Source: Micromonospora qiuiae (GTDB lineage: Bacteria > Actinomycetota > Actinomycetes > Mycobacteriales > Micromonosporaceae). From it: a stretch of DNA of 64,000 nt. The notes below the pieces were generated by a model. That model worked only from the letters and a program-made list of their open reading frames with translations, did no database searches and was not told where the DNA came from. Positions 1 to 8,619 of the stretch are shown piece after piece. Numbering within the stretch: the stretch's first letter is position 1; each line of letters begins with the position of its first letter. Made by a program: the position numbers and the translations under genes. The DNA lies in NCBI RefSeq assembly GCF_016863555.1, contig NZ_BOPC01000009.1:62001-126000 (forward strand). Direction: 5' to 3'.

Positions 1-165
1 ATCGCGCTGGCCCGCCGGCTTCCCGAGCTGCCGGTGGGCGCGGTGCTGCGGGTGCTCGCCGACGACCCGGCCGCCGCGGTCGACATCCCCGCCTGGTGCC
101 GCATGCGCGCCCAGGAGTTCCTCGGCACCAACGGCCCCGCCCACGACATCCGCCGGACGCAGTGA
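1..165 (+). CDS. TusA/SirA-like sulfurtransferase, C-terminal part
   Basis: Only the last 54 codons lie in the window; the gene enters from the left edge and ends at TGA 163-165. The visible protein has the second half of the TusA fold, with the typical run LPVGAVLRVLADDPAAAVD followed by IPAWCRMRAQEF. Members of this family carry persulfide sulfur on an N-terminal CPxP cysteine, which is outside the window, so sulfur transfer is inferred from the family only. A dimeric GGGCCC repeat begins immediately after the stop codon and may act as its transcription end. Confidence 0.72.
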   Translation: MALARRLPELPVGAVLRVLADDPAAAVDIPAWCRMRAQEFLGTNGPAHDIRRTQ

Positions 166-217
166 AAGGAAGGGCCCCCTTTTAACGCCTCGTGCATAGG
201 CGGGGCCCCCTATTAAC
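166..217. repeat. Dimeric GGGCCC palindromic repeat, copy 1
   Basis: Two arms with a GGGCCCC core (around 172-179 and 203-210) are joined by TTTTAACGCC. The same layout recurs at 26341, 44975, 51178 and 55456. Each arm is nearly self-complementary and the arms are also complementary to each other, so the transcript can fold from either strand. This copy lies between convergent genes and supplies the last codons and the stop of the reverse gene 182-502. Confidence 0.85.
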
Positions 218-502
218 AACGCGACGCCGCATCGACCCAGAGCAGTCGCAGCCGGCGACCGGAGCGAGAGAATAGGCGTACGGCGGTGTCCGGGCTCGGG
301 AAGCGCCCGGTGAAGCATGGCCATCGCCACAGGCCAGAACGCCGTCGGTGAAGGCCAGCCCCCAAGCGAAGATGCCGCCGTCAGCACGGTCGCCGTACTC
401 CTCGCAGATCGCGAACCGTCGTGGCGCGAACTCGTCAACCAGGTCGGCCAACATCTGGTGAAACTCCTCGGGCGAGCCAAGCGGTGGGGGTGAGTCGTCC
501 AT
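182..502 (-). CDS. Small hypothetical protein beside an XRE regulator
   Basis: This 106-residue protein starts at ATG 502 with a good Shine-Dalgarno (AAAGGAGG, seven bases upstream). The frame stays open upstream to about 1294, but the ribosome site marks 502 as the true start. The N-terminus reads MDDSPPPLGSPEEFHQMLAD and the middle contains AFTDGVLACGDG. I do not recognise a domain. It is divergent from the XRE gene at 608 and shares its promoter region. The last dozen codons (RVVNRGPRLCTRR) and the TAA stop come from the GGGCCC repeat, so the native C-terminus has probably been replaced. Confidence 0.6.
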   Translation of the reverse strand: MDDSPPPLGSPEEFHQMLADLVDEFAPRRFAICEEYGDRADGGIFAWGLAFTDGVLACGDGHASPGASRARTPPYAYSLAPVAGCDCSGSMRRRVVNRGPRLCTRR

Positions 503-526
503 CGGAGCCCTCCTTTGACAGGTATT

Positions 527-540
527 GCTATACGTATAGC
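527..540. promoter_or_regulatory. Perfect 14-base palindrome in divergent promoter
   Basis: GCTATACGTATAGC is a perfect palindrome 25 bases before the start of the small reverse gene and 68 bases before the XRE gene. It is AT-richer than its surroundings and is a plausible operator for the adjacent XRE regulator; this is inference from position. Confidence 0.5.
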
Positions 541-607
541 GCGCCGCCTTGTTCAATGGAAGGCCACTACGCCATGATGTTCGTGTCGTCGCGAGGAAGG
601 CGGGCCC

Positions 608-1456
608 ATGGCAGCACGTAACGATCCGTCCGCGCTGCGCTGGCTGATCGGTGCCGAGCTGGGCCGCTACCGACGCGAGGCACCGATGACGCTCACCGAG
701 TTGGCCGCGCGCACCGGCATCGGCAAGCCGAAGCTCGGCCACATGGAGACCGGGCGCTACCAGCAGTTTCCCGACGACATCGCGGCTGTGCTGGGGGCCT
801 GCGGAGCGGATCAGCGGGCGATCGACCGACTCACCGCGCTCGCCACCCGGTCGGACGCGAAGACCTGGTGGGCACCGTGGGCGAACGTGATGCCGGACTG
901 GTTCAAGACGTACGTCGGCCTGGAAGGTCTCGCCGACGGCGCGTTCGTCTTCGAGTCGATGGTGATCCCGGGCCTGCTCCAGACCGAGAGCTACGCCCAG
1001 GCCCTGACCCTCGGTACCGGCTTCGTCCGGCCGGACCACGCCGAGCGCTTCGTGTCGTTCCGGCAGGCCCGGGCGCAGCGGTTGACCAACGACGAGCCGC
1101 TGACCCTGCACGCGGTCATCGGCGAGGCGGCGCTGCGGCTGCGGGTCAACGGTGACCAGACCCGACGCGCCCAACTCGCCCACCTGGCGGCGATGTCGGA
1201 GCTGCCGAACGTGACCGTGCAGGTGCTCCGCCCCGAGGACGGTCCGCACGCCGCGACCCCGCTGGGCAAGTTCGTCCTGCTGGACTTTGCCCACGTCCAG
1301 CCGATCGCCTACACCGAGGTCCTCGACGGGGCGATGTACGTGCAGGATCCGGACAGCGTGCGGACCTATAGAATGGTGGCCGACAACCTGCGCCAGGTCG
1401 CTCTCTCGCCCGCCGAGTCGCGCGCGTTGATCAGGGAGCTGGCCGGCGCGGCCTAG
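608..1456 (+). CDS. XRE-family regulator with DUF5753 domain
   Basis: A 282-residue protein starting at ATG 608 behind GAGGAAGG. Residues about 15-70 form a Cro/CI-type helix-turn-helix (MTLTELAARTGIGKPKLGHME). Residues about 87-275 match the DUF5753 domain of actinomycete regulators, with the characteristic VIPGLLQTESYAQAL near residue 120 and VTVQVLRP near residue 200. Such proteins are usually paired with a small DUF397 protein, which follows here after 14 bases. In Streptomyces these pairs influence development and antibiotic production; the target here is unknown. The palindrome at 527-540 is a candidate autoregulatory site. Confidence 0.9.
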   Translation: MAARNDPSALRWLIGAELGRYRREAPMTLTELAARTGIGKPKLGHMETGRYQQFPDDIAAVLGACGADQRAIDRLTALATRSDAKTWWAPWANVMPDWFKTYVGLEGLADGAFVFESMVIPGLLQTESYAQALTLGTGFVRPDHAERFVSFRQARAQRLTNDEPLTLHAVIGEAALRLRVNGDQTRRAQLAHLAAMSELPNVTVQVLRPEDGPHAATPLGKFVLLDFAHVQPIAYTEVLDGAMYVQDPDSVRTYRMVADNLRQVALSPAESRALIRELAGAA

Positions 1457-1470
1457 CCCCGGAGGCCAGT

Positions 1471-1698
1471 GTGTCCACCCCCGACCTCTCCGCCGCCCCC
1501 TGGTTCACCAGCAGCCGCAGCGCCAACAACGGCGACTGCGTCGAGTGCGCGGTCCTGCCCGACGTGGTGGCGGTGCGGGACAGCAAGGACCGCACCGGCC
1601 CCGTTCTCACCTTCTCGCGCCGCCAATGGTCGGCCTTCATCACCACGGTCACCCCAATCCCCGCTGACCCCCTATTCCCCCCGCGATCTGACCGGTAG
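1471..1698 (+). CDS. DUF397 small protein, partner of the XRE regulator
   Basis: A 75-residue protein with GTG start at 1471 after a GGAGG site (1460-1464). It has the DUF397 signature WFTSSRSANNGDCVECAVL and VAVRDSKDRTGPVLTFSRRQW. DUF397 proteins are thought to bind or modulate the neighbouring XRE-DUF5753 protein. Translation is probably coupled to the upstream gene. The C-terminus is extended by a proline-rich tail (ADPLFPPRSDR) beyond the usual end of the family. Confidence 0.9.
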   Translation: MSTPDLSAAPWFTSSRSANNGDCVECAVLPDVVAVRDSKDRTGPVLTFSRRQWSAFITTVTPIPADPLFPPRSDR

Positions 1699-1747
1699 AT
1701 CGACCACCTCGCCCCGATATATCCCGAAAGTCACCCCTACCTAACTA

Positions 1748-1953
1748 GATCTTGGACGCGCGAGGCCCCTCTGGGGGCAGAAAGTGTCCAAGATCGCCGG
1801 CTGGAAGTGATCTGGCCAGGGGGACCGGTGGACAGAGAGCAGTTGCCGGATCTTCACGCCTGCGAGGCGTCCCGAAGAGACTGGGTGATTTGCGCCTTTT
1901 GTCGCCGCAAAAGGGGCGTTGCACCCCGAAACGGCGACCGAAAGTGCAAGATC
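1748..1953. repeat. Compound palindromic element, copy 1 (B then A)
   Basis: The first half (B) has 10-base inverted arms GATCTTGGAC (1748-1757) and GTCCAAGATC (1786-1795), with an inner AGGCCCCTCT/GGGGGCAG dyad. The second half (A) has arms 1887-1907 and 1932-1953, ending AAAGTGCAAGATC. The outer ends form a terminal inverted repeat GATCTTG(G/C)AC. A second copy lies inverted at 30502-30687, with similar sequence between the two palindromes. It occupies the space between convergent genes (DUF397 and adoK). Non-coding on both strands. Confidence 0.75.
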
Positions 1954-1955
1954 GA

Positions 1956-2009
1956 CGAGGTGGTGCGGGTGGGGTGAGGTGGTGCGGGTGGGGGGGGTGG
2001 GGTGGGGGG
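1956..2009 (-). terminator. C-rich transcript tract after adoK, rut-like
   Basis: Reading with adoK, the 54 bases after its stop are almost free of G and rich in C with repeated CACCCGCACCAC units. On the plus strand this appears as GGTGGTGCGGGTGGG runs. C-rich, G-poor RNA after a stop codon is what Rho loads on. Similar tracts follow gcvT, sucB, lipA and the DUF2314 gene. The termination role is inferred. Confidence 0.35.
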
Positions 2010-3023
<1,014 letters not shown>

Positions 3024-3088
3024 CTACCGGTCCCGTGAACACGACGGCGGGGCAGCCGCGGGCCGCCCCGCCGGTCGTGAAGACCGAC

Positions 3089-3457
3089 TCAGCTGAAGGA
3101 GTCGCCGCAGGCGCAGGAGTTGCCCGCGTTGGGGTTGTCGATGGTGAAGCCCTGGGCGTCGATCCGGTCGGCGAAGTCGATGGTGGCGCCGGTCAGGTAC
3201 GGAGCGCTCATCCGGTCGACGACGACCTCGACGCCGTCGTAATCGGTGACGACGTCACCGTCGAGCGAACGCTCGTCGAAGAAGAGCTGGTACCGCAGGC
3301 CGGAGCAGCCGCCCGGCTGCACGGCGATTCGGAGCCGCAGGTCGTCGCGGCCCTCCTGCTCGATCAGGGCCTTGACCTTCTGCGCCGCGACGTCGGTGAG
3401 GACGACGGACGTGGGGGCCTTGGCCTCGGTCGACTCGGTCTGCGCTGGCGTGGTCAC
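3089..3457 (-). CDS. erpA: Iron-sulfur cluster insertion protein, HesB family
   Basis: A 122-residue A-type Fe-S carrier. The three cluster ligands of the family are visible: Cys51 in QPGGCSGLRY, and Cys115 and Cys117 in NSCACGDSF at the C-terminus. It would pass Fe-S clusters to apo-enzymes; the window has two likely clients, quinolinate synthase and lipoyl synthase. The GTG start at 3457 is preceded by GGGAG. The gene lies between adoK and glycerate kinase, as in mycobacteria. Confidence 0.9.
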   Translation of the reverse strand: MTTPAQTESTEAKAPTSVVLTDVAAQKVKALIEQEGRDDLRLRIAVQPGGCSGLRYQLFFDERSLDGDVVTDYDGVEVVVDRMSAPYLTGATIDFADRIDAQGFTIDNPNAGNSCACGDSFS

Positions 3458-3603
3458 GTGGAATTCTCCCTGCGCGCGTTACGGGTGTGGTCTCCCCTGG
3501 CCAACGTCATCCGCCGGTCAGCGATTCCCACAGTGGTCCAAGCTCCGATTGTAGGCCGCCCAGCGCCCGGTCACCCGGGCAGCGGCGCCAGCCGTCGTCA
3601 CGA

Positions 3604-4743
3604 TCAGCGGCTCCACTGCCGGGCCAGCCGGGCGCCGAGCGCCCGCAGGCCCTCTGCCGGGCGCTCCAGGGCCGCGGCCAGACCGCCGCGTTCCTCACCG
3701 CCGAAATGCTCCACCAGGCTGTACGCGTCGGTCACCCCGACCGCCGCCGCCTCGCGCCGGCCCGTGCTCACCTGCCCGGCGAGCACGACGCAGGGTACGC
3801 CCCGGTCGCGGGCGGCGCCGGCCACTCCGGCGACCACCTTGCCGCGGAGCGACTGGTGGTCGAACCTGCCCTCCCCGGTGATCACCAGATCGACCTCGTC
3901 GAGCGCGGCGTCCAGCCGGACGGCACGCCCGACGAGCCCGATTCCCGACTCGCAGCGGCCACCGAGGGCCAGCAGTGCCGCGCCGACGCCGCCGGCGGCC
4001 CCTCCGCCGGGCAGCGCGCCCAGCCCGGTGGGGCAGCCTGGCAGGCTCCGTTCCAGCACCTCGGCCCAGCGTTGCAGCGCGGCGTCGAGCAGCAGCACGT
4101 CGGCGCGGTCGGCGCCCTTCTGCGGTCCGAAGACGTTGCTCGCCCCGTGCAGCCCGAGCAGCGGGTTGTCCACGTCGGTGGCGGCGATCAGCCGCGCGGA
4201 GCGCAGCCGGGGCGCGCCGTCGAGCGTGGCCACGGCGGCCAGCGCGGCGCCGCCGTACGGCAGCGCCAGGCCGGTGTCGTCCAGCGGCACGGCGCCCAGC
4301 GCGGTGAGCATCCCGGCGCCACCGTCGTTGGTCGCCGAACCACCCAACCCGACAATCACCGTACGGGCGCCGGCCTCGACCGCGGCGGCGATCAGCAGCC
4401 CCAGCCCGTACGACGTGGTGGCCAACGGATCGCGCTCGGCGTCGTCGAGCAGGTGCAGCCCGCACGCCTGCGCGCTTTCCAGCCAGGCGGTCGTCCCGTC
4501 GTCGGTGAGCAGGATCTCACCGGCGGCCGGGCGGCCCAGTGGATCGACCGTCGAGACCGGCACCCGCCGACCGGGCAGCGCCTCGGCGAGCACGTCGAGG
4601 AAACCGGGTCCGCCGTCGGCCAGGGGCTTGACCAGCAGGTCGTCGGCGGGGGCGACCTCCCGCCAACCGTCGGCCACGGCGGCGGCCACCTGGGGGGCCG
4701 GCAGCGTGCCGGCGAACTTGTCCGGGCAGAGCAGTACGCGCAT
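3604..4743 (-). CDS. Glycerate kinase
   Basis: A 379-residue member of the GckA/GlxK glycerate kinase family, starting at ATG 4743 with MRVLLCPDKFAGTLPAPQV. Family landmarks are PLADGGPGFLDVL near residue 45, the glycine-rich GLGGSATNDGGAGML around residue 140 and VITGEGRFDHQSLRGK near residue 280. It phosphorylates D-glycerate with ATP, linking glyoxylate and serine breakdown to glycolysis. The start lies only 68 bases from that of the divergent nadA. Confidence 0.9.
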   Translation of the reverse strand: MRVLLCPDKFAGTLPAPQVAAAVADGWREVAPADDLLVKPLADGGPGFLDVLAEALPGRRVPVSTVDPLGRPAAGEILLTDDGTTAWLESAQACGLHLLDDAERDPLATTSYGLGLLIAAAVEAGARTVIVGLGGSATNDGGAGMLTALGAVPLDDTGLALPYGGAALAAVATLDGAPRLRSARLIAATDVDNPLLGLHGASNVFGPQKGADRADVLLLDAALQRWAEVLERSLPGCPTGLGALPGGGAAGGVGAALLALGGRCESGIGLVGRAVRLDAALDEVDLVITGEGRFDHQSLRGKVVAGVAGAARDRGVPCVVLAGQVSTGRREAAAVGVTDAYSLVEHFGGEERGGLAAALERPAEGLRALGARLARQWSR

Positions 4744-4811
4744 GTCTGGCAGTGTGGCAGCCCACACCGGTGGGGGCTGCGCAGCGGTTTCGCTGTGGGA
4801 CCATGGACCGC

Positions 4812-5990
4812 GTGACGTCGTCGACCTGGGTTGAACCCTCCAACACCGCCACCGCGCTGCTGCTTCTCGGCCGTGGCAGCGATCCCGCCACCGAACGTGG
4901 CGTGGAGTGTCCGGGCGATCTGCCGGCGCCGAGCGATCCCGACCTGGTGGCCCGGGCGGCGGCGGCCAAGGCCGCGCTCGGCGACAAGGTCTTCGTGCTC
5001 GGCCACCACTACCAGCGCGACGAGGTGATCCAGTTCGCCGACGTGACCGGCGACTCGTTCAAGCTGGCCCGCGAGGCCGCCGCCCGGCCGGACGCGGAGT
5101 ACATCGTCTTCTGCGGCGTGCACTTCATGGCCGAGAGCGCGGACATTCTCACCTCGGACGCGCAGCGCGTCGTTCTGCCCGACCTGGCGGCCGGCTGCTC
5201 GATGGCGGACATGGCCGCGCTGCCACAGGTCGAGAACGCCTGGGACGTCCTCACCGACGTGGGTGTGGCCGAGCGGACGATCCCGGTCACCTACATGAAC
5301 TCCTCGGCGGACATCAAGGGCTTCGTCGGCCGGCACGGCGGTGTGGTCTGCACCTCCTCCAACGCCAAGCGTGCCTTGGAATGGGCGTACGAGCAGGGTG
5401 AGAAGGTGCTCTTCCTGCCCGACCAGCACCTGGGTCGCAACACGGCGGTGTTGGAGATGGGCTTCTCCCTGGACGACTGTGTGCTCTACGACCCGCACAA
5501 GCCGGGCGGCGGGCTCACCCCGGAGCAACTGCGCGACGCGCGCATGATCCTCTGGCGCGGGCACTGCTCGGTGCACGGCCGGTTCACCCTCGAGAGCGTG
5601 AACGACGTCCGTGAGCGGGTGCCCGGGGTCAACGTGCTGGTGCACCCGGAGTGCCGGCACGAGGTGGTCAAGGCCGCCGACCTGGTGGGCTCGACCGAGT
5701 TCATCATCCGCACCATCTCCGCGGCCCCGGCCGGCTCCGCCTGGGCGGTCGGCACCGAGTTGAACCTGGTCCGCCGGCTCGCGCTGGCCCACCCCGACAA
5801 GCAGATCATGTTCCTCGACCGAGCGGTCTGCTACTGCTCGACGATGAACCGCATCGACCTGCCGCACCTGGTGTGGGCGCTGGAGGAACTGGTCGCCGGC
5901 CGGGTGGTCAACCAGATCACCGTCGACGCCGACACCGCCCACCACGCCCGGGTCGCGCTGGACCAGATGCTGGCGCTGCCTGGTTCCTGA
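4812..5990 (+). CDS. nadA: Quinolinate synthase
   Basis: A 392-residue NadA, which condenses iminoaspartate and dihydroxyacetone phosphate to quinolinate in NAD synthesis. It is the long actinobacterial type. Expected 4Fe-4S ligands are present: Cys101 in VFCGVHFMAES, Cys252 in WRGHCSVHGRF, and Cys340/342 in AVCYCSTMN. Substrate-binding GHHYQRDEV (residues 64-72) and HPECRHEV are intact. I chose GTG 4812 (VTSSTWVEPSNTA); an ATG at 4803 in frame is an alternative. nadB and nadC are not nearby. Confidence 0.93.
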   Translation: MTSSTWVEPSNTATALLLLGRGSDPATERGVECPGDLPAPSDPDLVARAAAAKAALGDKVFVLGHHYQRDEVIQFADVTGDSFKLAREAAARPDAEYIVFCGVHFMAESADILTSDAQRVVLPDLAAGCSMADMAALPQVENAWDVLTDVGVAERTIPVTYMNSSADIKGFVGRHGGVVCTSSNAKRALEWAYEQGEKVLFLPDQHLGRNTAVLEMGFSLDDCVLYDPHKPGGGLTPEQLRDARMILWRGHCSVHGRFTLESVNDVRERVPGVNVLVHPECRHEVVKAADLVGSTEFIIRTISAAPAGSAWAVGTELNLVRRLALAHPDKQIMFLDRAVCYCSTMNRIDLPHLVWALEELVAGRVVNQITVDADTAHHARVALDQMLALPGS

Positions 5991-6210
5991 ACGGACAGAC
6001 GCTCACCCTCCGTAATGCGGAAGGTGCGAAAAAGTGCCGGATCACCGATTGATGTCCTCCCGACGGTGTGACCGCATCCAAACTCGTCACGGAGGGCTAT
6101 GCTGCCCGGGCGACAACACCCGGGCCGACGTTTGCCCGCGACCGGTTCGCGGGTAGCGACCCGTGGTGTCCACACATCGAAACGGCAGCACGCACGCGCT
6201 GGAGGTTGCG

Positions 6211-7566
6211 TTGACCGACGACGTCCTGGTCGTACACGGAGGCACCCCGCTGCAAGGGCGGATCCGCGTGCGCGGCGCGAAGAACCTGGTCTCCAAGGCG
6301 ATGGTCGCCGCGCTGCTCGGCGACAGCCCGAGCCGGTTGTTCGACGTACCGAAGATCCGTGACGTGGAGGTGGTCCGGGGCCTGCTCGGGCTGCACGGCG
6401 TCAAGGTCACCGACGGCGACGACGACGGCGAACTGATCTTCGACCCGGCGAACGTGGAGAGCGCCAGCACCGACCAGATCAACGTGCACGCCGGCTCCAG
6501 CCGGATCCCGATCCTGTTCTGCGGTCCGCTGCTGCACCGTCTCGGGCACGCCTTCATACCCGACCTGGGCGGCTGTCACATCGGTCCGCGGCCGATCGAT
6601 TTCCACCTGCAGGCACTGCGAGAGTTCGGCGCCACGGTCGACAAGACGCCCGAAGGGCTGCACCTGTCCGCGCCGAACGGCCTGCGCGGCACCAAGTTCG
6701 CGCTGCCCTACCCCAGCGTGGGCGCGACCGAGCAGGTGCTGCTCACCGCGGTGATGGCCGAGGGCGTCACCGAGCTGCGCAACGCCGCTGTGGAGCCGGA
6801 GATCATCGACCTGATCTGCGTCCTGCAGAAGATGGGCGCGATCATCAAGGTGCACACCGACCGGGTGATCGAGATCCAGGGCGTGCCGAAGCTGCACGGC
6901 TACACCCACCGGCCGATCCCGGACCGGATCGAGGCGGCGAGCTGGGCGGCGGCGGCGCTGGCCACCCGTGGTCACGTTGAGGTGCTGGGTGCCGAGCAGG
7001 CCGACATGATGACTTTCCTCAACGTCTTCCGCTCGGTCGGCGGCGAGTACGAGGTGACCGACGCCCGGCCGCCGAAGCTGGGTCACCCCGGCCAGGAGGG
7101 CGGGATCCGGTTCTGGCACCCGGGCGGCGAGCTGAACGCGGTGGCCCTGGAAACGGACGTGCACCCGGGCTTCATGACCGACTGGCAGCAGCCGCTGGTC
7201 GTCGCGCTGACCCAGGCCCGCGGCCTGTCGATCGTCCACGAGACCGTCTACGAGCAGCGGCTGGGCTACACCGAGGCACTCAACTCGATGGGCGCCAACA
7301 TCCAGGTCTACCGGGACTGCCTGGGTGGCACCCCGTGCCGCTTCGGCCGGCGCAACTTCAAGCACTCGGCGGTGATAGCCGGACCGAGCAAACTGCACGC
7401 CGCCGACCTGGTCATTCCGGACCTGCGGGCCGGATTCAGCCACCTGATCGCCGCGCTGGCCGCCGAGGGCACCTCCCGCGTGTACGGCGTCGACCTGATC
7501 AACCGGGGCTACGAGGACTTCGAGGCCAAGCTCGCCGACCTCGGTGCGCACGTCGAGCGGCCCTGA
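6211..7566 (+). CDS. murA: UDP-GlcNAc 1-carboxyvinyltransferase
   Basis: A 451-residue EPSP-synthase-fold enzyme that transfers enolpyruvate to UDP-GlcNAc, the first committed step of peptidoglycan synthesis. GAKN with Lys24 and Asn25 and the catalytic Cys122 in DLGGCHIGPRP are present; the Cys means normal fosfomycin sensitivity would be expected. An acidic residue sits in GFMTDWQQP. The protein is longer than Escherichia coli MurA because of inserts such as ARPPKLGHPGQEGGIRFWH. I placed the start at TTG 6211, six bases after GGAGG; an upstream GTG at 6163 lacks a ribosome site. Confidence 0.9.
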   Translation: MTDDVLVVHGGTPLQGRIRVRGAKNLVSKAMVAALLGDSPSRLFDVPKIRDVEVVRGLLGLHGVKVTDGDDDGELIFDPANVESASTDQINVHAGSSRIPILFCGPLLHRLGHAFIPDLGGCHIGPRPIDFHLQALREFGATVDKTPEGLHLSAPNGLRGTKFALPYPSVGATEQVLLTAVMAEGVTELRNAAVEPEIIDLICVLQKMGAIIKVHTDRVIEIQGVPKLHGYTHRPIPDRIEAASWAAAALATRGHVEVLGAEQADMMTFLNVFRSVGGEYEVTDARPPKLGHPGQEGGIRFWHPGGELNAVALETDVHPGFMTDWQQPLVVALTQARGLSIVHETVYEQRLGYTEALNSMGANIQVYRDCLGGTPCRFGRRNFKHSAVIAGPSKLHAADLVIPDLRAGFSHLIAALAAEGTSRVYGVDLINRGYEDFEAKLADLGAHVERP

Positions 7567-7595
7567 TCCGGGGCGTACCACCGACTCACCTGCCC

Positions 7596-7627
7596 GTGTC
7601 CGGTGCACCGCGATGTGCACCGGACAC
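7596..7627 (+). terminator. Perfect 13-base hairpin after murA
   Basis: GTGTCCGGTGCAC (7596-7608) and its exact complement (7615-7627) enclose a six-base loop, 30 bases after the murA stop. No T-run follows, as is common in actinomycetes. The -10 box of the next gene begins 12 bases downstream, so the hairpin separates the two units. Confidence 0.75.
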
Positions 7628-7650
7628 GCGGCGTTGGCTACCCTTGCCGC

Positions 7651-8253
7651 GTGCTGTCGCTGTTTCGCCGTAAGTCCGCTGACCTCGCCGACCCCGCCAC
7701 CGAGGCGGTGGCCCCGGTCGAGGACGAGGCCGTCTCCACCCGTCCGCGTGGCTACACCCCGGGCAAGGGGCGCGAGACGCCGAAGCGGCCCGCGGCCGGC
7801 CGCCGGCCGCCGGGTGCGACGAAGCCGCTGACCAAGGAAGAGACAAAGGAGCTCCGGCGGCAACGGCGTGCTGAGGCGGCGGCCGAGTTCCGGCGCGAGG
7901 GCGGCCCCCGCGACCGGGGTCCGGAGCGGTTGCTGGCCCGCAACGTGGTCGACTCCCGGCGTACTGTCGGCACCTGGTTCTTCGGTGGTGCCCTGGTCGT
8001 GCTGATCGGCTCGAACCAGGCGATGCCCCCGGTGATCCGGCTCGCCTCCAACCTGCTGTGGGGCGCGCTGGCCCTGGGCGTGGTGATCGACTCGGTGCTC
8101 ATCTCACGGAAGATCAAGAAGCTGGTCCTGGCCCGCTTCCCGCAGACCACCCAGCGGATGGGGTCGCTTTACCTCTACGCCATCATGCGGGCAATCACCT
8201 TCCGCAAGCTGCGTACCCCGGAGCCCCGCGTCGCCATCGGCGACCAGGTCTGA
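7651..8253 (+). CDS. DUF3043 membrane protein
   Basis: A 200-residue protein beginning VLSLFRRKSADLADP. Residues 1-100 are charged and disordered with a basic KEETKELRRQRRAEAA helix; residues about 107-155 hold two hydrophobic segments (TWFFGGALVVLIG and LLWGALALGVVIDSVLI); the rest is a basic amphipathic tail. This matches the actinobacterial DUF3043 family of unknown function. A TACCCT box at 7639-7644 lies six bases before the GTG, so the mRNA is probably leaderless. Confidence 0.85.
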   Translation: MLSLFRRKSADLADPATEAVAPVEDEAVSTRPRGYTPGKGRETPKRPAAGRRPPGATKPLTKEETKELRRQRRAEAAAEFRREGGPRDRGPERLLARNVVDSRRTVGTWFFGGALVVLIGSNQAMPPVIRLASNLLWGALALGVVIDSVLISRKIKKLVLARFPQTTQRMGSLYLYAIMRAITFRKLRTPEPRVAIGDQV

Positions 8254-8310
8254 CCAGCGCCATCGGCGACCCGGGTCTGACCGGCGCCATCGGCGCCCTC
8301 GCCTGAGCAC

Positions 8311-8619
8311 TCAGGGCACGCCAAGCAGTCGCAGCAGTGCCGCGGTGCCGGCGGCGGCGACGACCACCAGCACGAACGGTGCCCGCCGCCACGCCAGCAG
8401 CACTCCCACCAGGACGCCGGCCGGCCGGGCCCAGCCGGCGAACCGGCCGACCTCGGTCAGCGCCGCAGTCGCCGCCAGCGCCGCCAGCAGCGCCGCCGCA
8501 CCGACCGGCAGCAACTGCCGCGCCCAGGTCGGCAGGTCGAGTCGGTCCCGCAGCAACACCCCGGCGACCCGGAAGGCGTACGTCCCGACGGCCAGCGCCA
8601 CGATCACCGCGATCAGCAC
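8311..8619 (-). CDS. azlD: Branched-chain amino acid exporter subunit AzlD
   Basis: A 102-residue protein with three to four transmembrane segments and the AzlD pattern TYAFRVAGVLLRDR near the N-terminus. It is the small partner of AzlC in the LIV-E-type exporter of leucine, isoleucine, valine and azaleucine. The GTG start at 8619 overlaps the azlC stop by seven bases, so the two are translationally coupled. Confidence 0.85.
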   Translation of the reverse strand: MLIAVIVALAVGTYAFRVAGVLLRDRLDLPTWARQLLPVGAAALLAALAATAALTEVGRFAGWARPAGVLVGVLLAWRRAPFVLVVVAAAGTAALLRLLGVP

